Source: Silvimonas sp. (GTDB lineage: Bacteria; Pseudomonadota; Gammaproteobacteria; Burkholderiales; Chitinibacteraceae). Taken from it: DNA of 6,581 nucleotides. The DNA is taken from contig JASLES010000437.1 of NCBI GenBank assembly GCA_030151005.1, positions 1 through 6,581 on the forward strand, written 5' to 3'. A program made the translations under genes and the position numbers. The notes below the pieces were generated by a model that was not told the origin of the DNA, did not search any database, and saw only the letters and a list, made by a program, of their open reading frames with translations. Positions within the stretch are counted from its first letter, which is position 1. Each line of letters starts with the position of its first letter. Positions 1 through 6,089 of this stretch are shown here, piece after piece.

Positions 1-1478
1 AGCAAATCAAGGATACGTTCCATGATTTCTTTGTACTCGGTCACGATCTTGTCTTGTTCCAGACCGGTCAGGCGCTGCAGACGCAGTTCCAGAATGGCCT
101 GTGCTTGCGCATCAGACAGTCGATAACCATCGCGCCCCAGACCAAAGCCTTCGCCCAGACCGTCCGGACGCGAGGCAGACATATCGGCGCGCGCCAGCAT
201 GTCTTCAACCAGTTGCGAGCGCCATACGCGTTCCATCAGGCCAATCTTGGCTTCGGCCGGGGTCGGCGCGGCCTTGATCAGGGCAATGATGTCATCCACA
301 TTGGACAACGCCACCGCCAGACCTTCCAGGATGTGACCGCGTTCCCGTGCTTTCTTCAGCTCATAAGCGGTACGGCGAGTCACCACTTCACGACGGTGCT
401 TCAGGAAGCTTTCCAGCACTTGCTTCAGGTTCAACAGACGCGGCTGGCCATCGACCAGCGCCACCATGTTGATACCAAAGCTGTCTTGCAACTGCGTTTG
501 CTTGTAGAGGTTGTTGAGCACCACGTCCGGCACTTCGCCGCGCTTGAGCTCAATCACCACGCGCATGCCGGATTTATCCGACTCATCGCGAATTTCAGAA
601 ATGCCTTCAATCAGCTTGGAACGAACCAGTTCACCAATGCGCTCCAGCAGGCGCGCCTTGTTGACCTGATACGGCAACTCGTCAACCACGAGCGCCTGGC
701 GATCTGCACTGCGCGGGATATCTTCTACGTGAGTACGCGCACGCATCAGCACACGGCCGCGACCGGTGCGATACCCTTCGCGCACACCAGCCACACCATA
801 AATGATGCCGGCGGTGGGGAAATCTGGCGCCGGAATGAAGTCGATCAGGTCATCGACGGTCAGTTCGGCGTTTTGCAACAGCGCCAGGCTGGCGTTGATG
901 ACTTCAACAAGGTTGTGCGGCGGAATGTTGGTCGCCATACCCACGGCAATACCGGAGGAACCGTTGACCAGCAGATTGGGCACCCGCGTCGGCAGTACCG
1001 AGGGTTCCAGTTCTTTTTCGTCGTAGTTGGGCGTGAAGTCGACGGTTTCTTTATCGATATCAGACAGCAGTTCGCTGGAAATGCGCGAAAGACGACACTC
1101 TGTATAACGGTAAGCGGCGGCGGCATCACCGTCGATGGAGCCAAAGTTGCCCTGGCCATCAATCAGCGTGTAACGCAGCGAGAAATCCTGAGCCATCCGC
1201 ACCAGCGCTTCATAAGCGGCCGAGTCACCGTGCGGGTGGTATTTACCCAGCACGTTACCAATCACCCGGGCGCATTTGACGTAGGCGCGGTTCCACACGT
1301 TGTTGCTATCATGCATCGCATAAAGAATGCGTCGATGCACAGGCTTGAGACCGTCACGCACATCAGGCAACGCGCGCCCGACGATCACGCTCATGGCGTA
1401 ATCGAGGTAGGAGCGGCGCATTTCCTCTTCAAGGCTGACGGGAATCGTTTCTTTGGCAAAGCTTTGCTGTTCGGACAT
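1..1478 (-). CDS. gyrA: DNA gyrase subunit A, N-terminal 492 residues (gene truncated by the left window edge)
   Basis: GyrA is the DNA-breaking/rejoining subunit of the A2B2 gyrase, which introduces negative supercoils using ATP hydrolysed by GyrB. Read on the minus strand from the ATG at 1478-1476, the frame is open to base 1 (492 codons plus two bases; E. coli GyrA is about 875 residues), so the end of the breakage-reunion domain and the whole C-terminal DNA-wrapping domain lie outside. Visible landmarks: SYLDYAMSVIVGRALPDVRD from residue 23, KPVHRR at 45-50, YHPHGDS at 80-86, catalytic Arg-Tyr at 124-125 in RYTE, and NGSSGIAVGMAT around 172-183 with the DNA-intercalating Ile at 177. The start gives MSEQQSFAKETIPVSLEEEM, matching the family N-terminus; the Shine-Dalgarno sequence is weak. 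The E. coli Ser83 equivalent is Ser86 (wild type), but the Asp87 equivalent is Glu90. It is divergent from the plus-strand genes, so it is transcribed alone or leftward. Confidence 0.97.
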   Translation of the reverse strand, partial: MSEQQSFAKETIPVSLEEEMRRSYLDYAMSVIVGRALPDVRDGLKPVHRRILYAMHDSNNVWNRAYVKCARVIGNVLGKYHPHGDSAAYEALVRMAQDFSLRYTLIDGQGNFGSIDGDAAAAYRYTECRLSRISSELLSDIDKETVDFTPNYDEKELEPSVLPTRVPNLLVNGSSGIAVGMATNIPPHNLVEVINASLALLQNAELTVDDLIDFIPAPDFPTAGIIYGVAGVREGYRTGRGRVLMRARTHVEDIPRSADRQALVVDELPYQVNKARLLERIGELVRSKLIEGISEIRDESDKSGMRVVIELKRGEVPDVVLNNLYKQTQLQDSFGINMVALVDGQPRLLNLKQVLESFLKHRREVVTRRTAYELKKARERGHILEGLAVALSNVDDIIALIKAAPTPAEAKIGLMERVWRSQLVEDMLARADMSASRPDGLGEGFGLGRDGYRLSDAQAQAILELRLQRLTGLEQDKIVTEYKEIMERILDL

Positions 1479-1499
1479 CTTGGTCGAATCGATCCGCCG

Positions 1500-1512
1500 T
1501 TGCGGCCCGCAA
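1500..1512 (-). promoter_or_regulatory. Small dyad in the gyrA leader
   Basis: TTGCG-GCC-CGCAA is a perfect 5-bp inverted repeat ending 22 bases upstream of the gyrA ATG. In a gyrA transcript it could form a small hairpin near the ribosome entry site. It is short enough to be chance in GC-rich DNA; no function is shown. Confidence 0.25.
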
Positions 1513-1520
1513 GGGGCCTG

Positions 1521-1526
1521 ATCATA
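1521..1526 (-). promoter_or_regulatory. Possible gyrA -10 box (TATGAT)
   Basis: Read on the minus strand this is TATGAT, five of six matches to TATAAT, placed 43-48 bases upstream of the gyrA start codon. No good -35 hexamer lies 16-18 bases further upstream (the best reads GAGCGT or TGAGCG), so the promoter would be weak or depend on an activator or supercoiling. Gyrase promoters are known in other bacteria to respond to supercoiling through the -10 region, but nothing here proves that. Confidence 0.25.
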
Positions 1527-1580
1527 AAATGTGGGGTCGCGCAACGCTCACACGCGCGCCAAACTCGGTAGAGTTTAACA

Positions 1581-1599
1581 TGGTGTGGTTTACACACCA
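1581..1599. promoter_or_regulatory. Perfect 7-bp inverted repeat, candidate operator
   Basis: TGGTGTG (1581-1587) and CACACCA (1593-1599) are perfect reverse complements separated by GTTTA. The dyad lies between gyrA and the OmpA-family gene, about 100 bases upstream of gyrA, and abuts a second dyad at 1599-1624. There is no T-run, so a terminator is unlikely. A dimeric regulator site is possible; I do not recognise the motif. Confidence 0.4.
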
Positions 1600-1624
1600 A
1601 TTTTGACAACAGGCTGTCAAAATT
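1599..1624. promoter_or_regulatory. Perfect 10-bp inverted repeat containing two face-to-face TTGACA hexamers
   Basis: AATTTTGACA (1599-1608) and TGTCAAAATT (1615-1624) are perfect reverse complements around the spacer ACAGGC. Each arm contains a consensus -35 hexamer TTGACA, one per strand. Neither has a convincing -10 at 16-18 bp (plus strand CACATT at 1626; minus strand GTGTGT at 1597-1592), so this may be an operator, or a -35 pair with poor -10 elements, in the divergent gyrA/ompA promoter region. The rest of the 304-base intergenic stretch (1479-1782) shows no gene. Confidence 0.45.
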
Positions 1625-1692
1625 TCACATTCCTTTTATTTGCGCGCGGTAAAGTTAAGCTACTAGAATGTGCGGTGTATTGGAGAATAGCC

Positions 1693-1720
1693 TTGACATC
1701 CCTTGCGGGTCAGTTATATC
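1693..1720 (+). promoter_or_regulatory. Likely sigma70-type promoter of the OmpA-family gene
   Basis: A consensus -35 TTGACA at 1693-1698 is followed after 16 bp by TATATC at 1715-1720 (four of six matches to TATAAT). Transcription would start near 1727, giving a leader of roughly 55 bases. A second -10-like TATAAA at 1739-1744 lacks a matching -35. Position and the strong ribosome-binding site downstream fit a highly expressed outer membrane gene. Confidence 0.5.
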
Positions 1721-1769
1721 CAATAGCGTCTGTACTACTATAAACATCGCAATCGAACGATATTCAACC

Positions 1770-1774
1770 AGGAG
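1770..1774 (+). promoter_or_regulatory. Ribosome-binding site AGGAG of the OmpA-family gene
   Basis: AGGAG lies 8 bases before the ATG at 1783 in an A-rich context, which is near-optimal spacing and fixes this start. Confidence 0.8.
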
Positions 1775-1782
1775 AAAAAACT

Positions 1783-2484
1783 ATGCTGTCGCTCAAGCAA
1801 TCGATGTCGAGCCTGGCCGTTGTAGCGGCCCTCGGTGTTTCCGCTTCCGCCTTTGCCGCAACTGATGCATATCTGACTAACAGCACCAATGTCAAAGACG
1901 ACAATCCGGAAGGCGTTGTAAAGAACGGCATCGGTGAGTGCTGGCAAACCGGCACCTGGACCAAGGAAAAGGCTGCAACGATCAAGGGCTGCCCTGGCTA
2001 CGTTGAGCCGGTTGTTGCCGCTCCTGCCCCGGCTCCGGCTCCGGCTCCGGCTCCGGCACCTGTTCCGGTCACTGTGACCAAGCACTTCACCCTGAAGGCT
2101 GACGTACTGTTCGAATTCAACAAGGCGACCCTGAAGCCAGAAGGCAAGGACGCTCTGGACAAGCTGTACGAACAAGTCAAGGATCTGGATCCGAAGGAAG
2201 GCAAGGCAGTTGTGGTTGGTTACACTGACCGCATCGGCAGCGAAAAGTATAACTTCGACCTGGGCTACAAGCGTGCCAAGTCCGTTGCTGACTACCTGGT
2301 AAGCAAGGGCGCTCCGGCTGACAAGATCGACGCACAAAGCCGCGGCAAGGCCGATCCGGTTACTGGCGATACTTGCGCCAAGGTCAAGAACCGCAAGAAG
2401 CTGATCGAGTGTCTGGCTCCGGATCGTCGCGTAGAAATCGACGTTCAAGGCGTGCACGAAACCACCCAACCGGCTGCTCAGTAA
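1783..2484 (+). CDS. OmpA-family peptidoglycan-binding protein without a beta-barrel (RmpM-like)
   Basis: Secreted 233-residue protein expected in the periplasm, tethering the outer membrane (probably through a porin partner) to peptidoglycan. Residues 1-25 form a signal peptide with an Ala-Phe-Ala cleavage site before Ala26. Residues 26-78 are a short mature N-terminus with GIGECWQTGTW and two cysteines (53, 70). An Ala-Pro repeat at about 80-93 links to an OmpA C-terminal domain (about 103-223). The domain shows GYTDRIGS at 146-153 and the diaminopimelate-binding pair Asp149 and Arg164, spaced 15 apart as in E. coli OmpA Asp271/Arg286. It ends in ECLAPDRRVEI with Cys198 and Cys210, a likely disulfide. 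At 233 residues there is no room for the eight-stranded barrel of E. coli OmpA, so Neisseria RmpM (class 4 protein) is the closer model. Codon use favours CTG, AAG and GGC, fitting high expression. It has its own promoter and terminator, so it is probably monocistronic. Confidence 0.92.
   Translation: MLSLKQSMSSLAVVAALGVSASAFAATDAYLTNSTNVKDDNPEGVVKNGIGECWQTGTWTKEKAATIKGCPGYVEPVVAAPAPAPAPAPAPAPVPVTVTKHFTLKADVLFEFNKATLKPEGKDALDKLYEQVKDLDPKEGKAVVVGYTDRIGSEKYNFDLGYKRAKSVADYLVSKGAPADKIDAQSRGKADPVTGDTCAKVKNRKKLIECLAPDRRVEIDVQGVHETTQPAAQ
2029..2058 (+). repeat. CCGGCT hexanucleotide tandem repeat encoding the Ala-Pro linker
   Basis: Four perfect CCGGCT units (2029-2052) followed by a CCGGCA variant (2053-2058) encode alternating Pro-Ala in the linker between the N-terminal segment and the OmpA domain. 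The unit is a multiple of three, so copy changes alter linker length without a frameshift. Confidence 0.85.
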
Positions 2485-2501
2485 TCAGCGTCGGTCTGGA
2501 G

Positions 2502-2531
2502 AAAAACCCCGCCAGATGGCGGGGTTTTTTT
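2502..2531 (+). terminator. Strong intrinsic terminator after the OmpA-family gene
   Basis: AAAAACCCCGCC (2502-2513) pairs with GGCGGGGTTTTT (2518-2529) around the loop AGAT, followed by further T. It begins 18 bases after the stop codon and separates this gene from lolA. Confidence 0.93.
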
Positions 2532-2585
2532 ATTTGCAGAACGCTTGCAGAGAGGGCGTGTCTGTTGTTGTATGTCTTAATCTGC

Positions 2586-2590
2586 AGGAG
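2586..2590 (+). promoter_or_regulatory. Ribosome-binding site AGGAG of lolA
   Basis: AGGAG lies 12 bases before the ATG at 2603, slightly long spacing. It supports 2603 over the upstream in-frame ATG at 2516, which sits inside the terminator hairpin. No clear promoter is visible in the 71 bases between terminator and start; TTGCAG at 2545 with TTGTAT at 2568 is the best, and poor. Confidence 0.6.
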
Positions 2591-2602
2591 CAAGAAACAA
2601 CA

Positions 2603-3211
2603 ATGCGTATCCGGATTCTGTGCGGCGCTTTTGCCGCTTTGATCACCAGCTTTGCCCACGCTGATGCGATTGGTGATCTGAAACAATTCCTGGGCTCTAC
2701 CCACTCGCTCAAAGCGCAATTCACGCAAAGCGTGGTCGGTAAAGGGAAAACCCAGACCAGCACCGGGAATGTTGCAATCGTAATTCCCGGAAAATTCCGC
2801 TGGGAATATCAAAAGCCCTATCAGCAACTGATTGTGGGTGATGCAAAAGAAGTCTGGTTATACGATCAAGACCTCAAACAGGCGACATCCAAAAATGTCG
2901 CCAATGCGCTGGAAAGCAGCCCGGCCGCCCTGCTCGCCGGCGATACCGCCTGGGAAAAAAACTACACGCTCAAGGCCCTGCCCGATCAGGATGGTCTGAC
3001 CTGGCTAGAAGCTACGCCCAAGCGCGAGGACAGCAGCTTTGAACATATCCGTCTGGGCCTTGCCAATGGCCAGATTCAGCGTATGGATCTTTTCGACAAA
3101 TTTGGCCAGACAACACAGATTCGCTTCAGCCAGATTGTGACCAACCCCAAACTCGACGCTGGCCTGTTTCACTTCACGCCACCCAAGGATGTAGATGTCG
3201 TTCGAGAATGA
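2603..3211 (+). CDS. lolA: Outer-membrane lipoprotein carrier protein LolA
   Basis: Periplasmic chaperone that accepts lipoproteins released from the inner membrane by LolCDE and hands them to the outer-membrane receptor LolB. The product is 202 residues (E. coli LolA is 203). Residues 1-20 are a signal peptide with an Ala-His-Ala cleavage site before Asp21. Cys7 lies in the signal peptide without a lipobox, so this is a soluble protein. Family features include LKAQFTQSV (36-44), PGKFRWEY (62-69), with an Arg (66) where the lipid-cavity Arg of LolA occurs, and a C-terminal FHFTPPKDVDVV (189-200), matching the FTFTPPQGV region of E. coli. The start at 2603 is chosen because it yields the signal peptide directly and has an upstream AGGAG; the 29 extra codons back to 2516 would run through the preceding terminator. 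The last 17 bases overlap rarA. Probably first gene of a lolA-rarA(-serS) operon. Confidence 0.94.
   Translation: MRIRILCGAFAALITSFAHADAIGDLKQFLGSTHSLKAQFTQSVVGKGKTQTSTGNVAIVIPGKFRWEYQKPYQQLIVGDAKEVWLYDQDLKQATSKNVANALESSPAALLAGDTAWEKNYTLKALPDQDGLTWLEATPKREDSSFEHIRLGLANGQIQRMDLFDKFGQTTQIRFSQIVTNPKLDAGLFHFTPPKDVDVVRE
3185..3189 (+). promoter_or_regulatory. Ribosome-binding site AAGGA of rarA inside lolA
   Basis: AAGGA lies 5 bases before the rarA ATG (3195), within the 3' end of lolA. The in-frame ATG at 3189 is followed at once by TAG, which excludes it and leaves 3195. Confidence 0.6.
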
Positions 3212-4514
3212 CCTTTTTTCTGCGGACAAACCAGCCGAACCATTAGCGGAGCGACTGCGGCCACGCATCGTTGCCGAAGTCGTGGGGCAGCGCCATTTGC
3301 TGGCCGCCGGCAAGCCGCTAGCGCTGGCCATTGCCGCAGGACAGATTCACTCCATGATTCTGTGGGGGCCGCCAGGTGTGGGCAAAACCACGCTGGCGCG
3401 CCTCCTGGCGGGGACGTTTGATGCGGAATTCATTCCGCTTTCCGCCGTGTTCTCCGGGGTGAAGGATATCCGCGCCGCCATGGAACAAGCCGAGCAATAT
3501 CAGTTGCGTGGCCGCAAGACCATTTTGTTTGTTGATGAAGTTCATCGCTTCAACAAGTCCCAGCAGGATGCGTTTTTGCCCTTTGTCGAATCTGGCTTGG
3601 TCACTTTTATCGGTGCCACCACAGAGAACCCGTCGTTCGAGGTCAACGCCGCGTTGTTGTCCCGCGCGCAGGTCTACGTACTCAAAGCTTTGACGGATGA
3701 AGAACTGGGTGAACTGGTTCAACGCGCGCTGGCCTGTTTTCCGGATCTCTCCGCCACGGTGGATGCCATTGCGGTGTGGACCGGTTATGCCGACGGCGAT
3801 GCCCGCCGCATGCTCAATCTGATTGAACAAAGTGCGCACGCCGCGCATGCCAGCCAGATCACCGAGATTGATGCCGCCTTTCTGGAAAACGCGCTCTCGC
3901 TCAACGCCCGCCGTTTCGACAAGGGTGGCGATGCGTTTTACGACCAGATCTCCGCTCTGCACAAATCGGTACGCGGTTCGAACCCGGATGGCGCGCTGTA
4001 CTGGCTGACCCGCATGCTCGACGGTGGTGCTGATCCGCGTTATCTGGCGCGGCGCATTGTCCGCATGGCGTGGGAAGATATTGGTCTGGCTGACCCGCGC
4101 GCGGCACAGATCACGCTGGATGCGGCGGAGACCTGGGAACGTCTGGGCAGCCCGGAAGGCGAACTGGCGCTGGGTCAGGCGGTGATTTACCTGGCCATCG
4201 CCCCCAAGTCCAACGCCGGTTACAACGCCTACAACCAGGCGCGCGCACTGGTGCACAAGGATAAATCCCGTCCGGTGCCAGAGCATTTACGCAATGCACC
4301 AACCAAACTCATGAAAGAACTGGGTTACGGCAAGCTCTACCGCTACGCCCATGACGAGCCCGAAGCCTATGCCGCAGGCGAGACCTACTTGCCAGAGGGG
4401 CTTGAAGGCACGGTGTTCTACGAACCCGTGCCACGCGGTCTGGAAGCGAAAATTGCCGAGAAACTCAGGCATCTGGCTGAACTGGATGCCGCATGGCACG
4501 AGCGAAACAGGTAG
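3195..4514 (+). CDS. rarA: Replication-associated recombination protein A (RarA/MgsA, AAA+ ATPase)
   Basis: RarA is a tetrameric AAA+ ATPase of the clamp-loader/WRNIP1 family that acts at stalled replication forks and on single-stranded/duplex DNA junctions. The product is 439 residues (E. coli 447). The N-terminal PLAERLRPR (16-24) is typical, then Walker A GPPGVGKT (58-65), Walker B LFVDEVHRF (111-119), sensor 1 FIGATTEN (138-145), a Ser-Arg finger motif at 156-157, and sensor 2 GDARRMLN (201-208). The C-terminal half contains the MgsA-type tetramerisation region, with SALHKSVRGSNPDGALYW and RRIVRMAWEDIGLADPRA. All ATPase residues are intact. It starts 17 bases inside lolA, suggesting translational coupling, and is followed by serS 81 bases on with no terminator, the same gene order as in E. 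coli. Confidence 0.96.
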   Translation: MSFENDLFSADKPAEPLAERLRPRIVAEVVGQRHLLAAGKPLALAIAAGQIHSMILWGPPGVGKTTLARLLAGTFDAEFIPLSAVFSGVKDIRAAMEQAEQYQLRGRKTILFVDEVHRFNKSQQDAFLPFVESGLVTFIGATTENPSFEVNAALLSRAQVYVLKALTDEELGELVQRALACFPDLSATVDAIAVWTGYADGDARRMLNLIEQSAHAAHASQITEIDAAFLENALSLNARRFDKGGDAFYDQISALHKSVRGSNPDGALYWLTRMLDGGADPRYLARRIVRMAWEDIGLADPRAAQITLDAAETWERLGSPEGELALGQAVIYLAIAPKSNAGYNAYNQARALVHKDKSRPVPEHLRNAPTKLMKELGYGKLYRYAHDEPEAYAAGETYLPEGLEGTVFYEPVPRGLEAKIAEKLRHLAELDAAWHERNR

Positions 4515-4595
4515 AATCGCACCATCTGCGGGTTGTGTACCTGCGCCAATACCATTTACCGAAACATAGCCAGACCTGACTAGACAACGGCCAAT

Positions 4596-5882
4596 ATGCT
4601 CGATATCAACCTGCTCCGTAATGACCTTGATAACGTGGTTGCCCGCCTGGCAGCCCGTAATTTTGCCTTTGATGCTGCCGCGTTCACCGCGCTGGAAGCC
4701 GAACGCAAAACCCTGCAAACCCGCACCCAGGAATTGCAGGCCAAGCGCAATTCTTCTTCCAAAATGATCGGTGCGGCCAAGGCCAAGGGTGAAGATGTCT
4801 CCGCCATCATGGCTGAGGTTGCCAACCTGGGCGATGAAATGAAAGCCAGCGAAGTAGCGCTGGCCGCCTTGCAAGACAAACTCAATGCCCTCTTGCTGGC
4901 GGTGCCCAACCTGCCCCACCCGGACACCCCGGCCGGCAAAGATGACTCTGATAACGTGGAAGTGCGCCGCTGGGGCACACCACGCGCGTTTGATTTTGAA
5001 GTGAAAGATCACGTCGACGTCGGCACGCCACTGGGTCTGGATTTTGAAACCGGCGCCAAACTCTCTGGTGCGCGGTTTACCCTGCTGCGTGGCGGTATTG
5101 CCCGTTTGCACCGTGCACTGGCCCAGTTCATGCTGGATACCCATACCGGCGAACATGGTTACGCGGAAACCTACACCCCATACATCGTCAATCCGGAAGT
5201 GCTGTTTGGCACTGGCCAGCTGCCCAAGTTTGCCGATGACATGTTCCGTGTTGAAAAAGGTGGCGACGACAATGCGGTGACGCAGTATCTGATCTCCACT
5301 GCTGAAATTTCGCTGACCAACACCGTGCGCGACACCATTCTCAAGGCAGAAGATCTGCCGGTGAAGCTGACCGCGCATTCACCGTGTTTCCGTTCCGAAG
5401 CAGGTTCTTACGGCCGTGATACGCGTGGCATGATCCGCCAGCATCAGTTCGACAAGGTGGAAATGGTGCGCATTGAGCACCCGGATCACTCCTATGCCGC
5501 GCTGGAAGAAATGGTCGGCCACGCTGAAGCCATCCTGCAAAAGCTGGAACTGCCCTACCGCGTAGTGACCTTGTGCATGGGCGATATGGGTTTCTCCGCT
5601 GCCAAAACGTATGACCTGGAGGTCTGGCTGCCGGCGCAGAACACCTATCGCGAGATTTCCAGCTGTTCCAACTGCGAGGCATTCCAGGCCCGCCGCATGC
5701 AAGCGCGTTTCCGCAACGACGCCGGCAAGCCGGAACTGGTCCACACACTGAACGGTTCCGGCCTGGCCGTGGGCCGTACCCTCGTCGCGGTGCTGGAGAA
5801 CTACCAGAACGCCGACGGCAGCGTAACCGTACCGGCCGTGCTGCGTCCGTATATGGGTGGGCTGGAAACCATCGCCCTCTAA
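4596..5882 (+). CDS. serS: Serine--tRNA ligase
   Basis: Class II aminoacyl-tRNA synthetase of the cytoplasm that charges tRNA-Ser (and tRNA-Sec where present) with serine. The 428-residue product matches the family length (E. coli 430). Residues 1-100 form the tRNA-binding antiparallel coiled coil, with MLDINLLRND at the start and charged heptads through about 95. The catalytic core follows: motif 1 region around 157-197 (SGARFTLLRGGIARLHRAL), the serine-binding Thr-Ala-Glu at 235-237, motif 2 CFRSEAGSYGRDTRGMIRQH (264-283), TYDLEVWLPAQ (338-348), SSCSNCEAFQARR (355-367), and motif 3 NGSGLAVGRTLVAVLENYQ (386-404) with Arg394. The start at 4596 is the normal family start although no clear Shine-Dalgarno precedes it. 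It probably shares a transcript with lolA and rarA, and is closed by a terminator 16 bases after its stop. Confidence 0.98.
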   Translation: MLDINLLRNDLDNVVARLAARNFAFDAAAFTALEAERKTLQTRTQELQAKRNSSSKMIGAAKAKGEDVSAIMAEVANLGDEMKASEVALAALQDKLNALLLAVPNLPHPDTPAGKDDSDNVEVRRWGTPRAFDFEVKDHVDVGTPLGLDFETGAKLSGARFTLLRGGIARLHRALAQFMLDTHTGEHGYAETYTPYIVNPEVLFGTGQLPKFADDMFRVEKGGDDNAVTQYLISTAEISLTNTVRDTILKAEDLPVKLTAHSPCFRSEAGSYGRDTRGMIRQHQFDKVEMVRIEHPDHSYAALEEMVGHAEAILQKLELPYRVVTLCMGDMGFSAAKTYDLEVWLPAQNTYREISSCSNCEAFQARRMQARFRNDAGKPELVHTLNGSGLAVGRTLVAVLENYQNADGSVTVPAVLRPYMGGLETIAL

Positions 5883-5898
5883 GCGAGTCTTTCCTCAC

Positions 5899-5928
5899 AA
5901 AAAAGCGCCGGATATCCGGCGCTTTTTT
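5899..5928 (+). terminator. Strong intrinsic terminator after serS
   Basis: AAAAAAGCGCCGG (5899-5911) pairs with CCGGCGCTTTTTT (5916-5928) around ATAT; the whole 30-base element is a perfect palindrome, and its central 18 bases are GCGCCGGATATCCGGCGC. Its symmetry would let it stop transcription from either direction. It marks the end of the lolA-rarA-serS unit. Confidence 0.93.
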
Positions 5929-6074
5929 ATTGCCCGCTGTTCCGGGAAGAGAATAAATTGTTCCACATGACTTTTAACCGGTTTTTTTACGTTTTACGGA
6001 ATTTGCCGGGTTCATTTGCGTCAAAGCACTGCGCACCCAAAAAATAGTTGTCCTAATAACAAGTTGTCATTACC

Positions 6075-6080
6075 GAGGGG
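6075..6080 (+). promoter_or_regulatory. Ribosome-binding site GAGGGG of the NfeD-like gene
   Basis: GAGGGG ends 9 bases before the ATG at 6090. No convincing promoter hexamers are visible in the 161-base gap 5929-6089, which holds T-rich stretches and an AACCGGTT palindrome at 5976-5983, although the preceding terminator implies one must be present. Confidence 0.6.
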
Positions 6081-6089
6081 CATTCAATC

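Noticed and set aside
1103..1260. Quinolone-resistance mutation in gyrA
   Set aside because: The key Ser is unchanged and Glu at the Asp87 position is natural in many bacteria; the sequence gives no ground for calling resistance.
54..1571. Long plus-strand open frame of 505 codons
   Set aside because: It is antisense to gyrA, whose minus-strand translation matches the family throughout; the plus-strand product is low in recognisable motifs and rich in His/Gln/Arg, typical of a shadow frame. It also runs past the gyrA start into the intergenic region without a ribosome-binding site.
1668..1865. Small plus-strand open frame of 65 codons in the intergenic region
   Set aside because: Overlaps the likely promoter and the start of the OmpA-family gene in another frame; no ribosome-binding site and no recognisable protein features.
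1738..2469. Minus-strand open frame of 243 codons with an Arg-Ser repeat
   Set aside because: Antisense shadow of the OmpA-family gene; the Arg-Ser run is just the complement of the Ala-Pro codons.
2516..2602. Upstream in-frame start of lolA adding 29 residues
   Set aside because: The ATG lies within the loop and stem of the intrinsic terminator, has no ribosome-binding site and would bury the signal peptide; the ATG at 2603 directly starts it.
3318..4286. Minus-strand open frame of 322 codons
   Set aside because: Antisense shadow of rarA, which has every expected ATPase motif on the plus strand.
4287..5378. Minus-strand open frame of 363 codons
   Set aside because: Antisense shadow spanning the end of rarA and most of serS; no family motif and no plausible ribosome-binding site or promoter.
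5929..6089. Small RNA or hidden gene in the gap between serS and the NfeD-like gene
   Set aside because: No open frame with a ribosome-binding site, no tRNA-like fold and no second terminator is visible in these 161 bases; only T-rich stretches and an 8-base palindrome.
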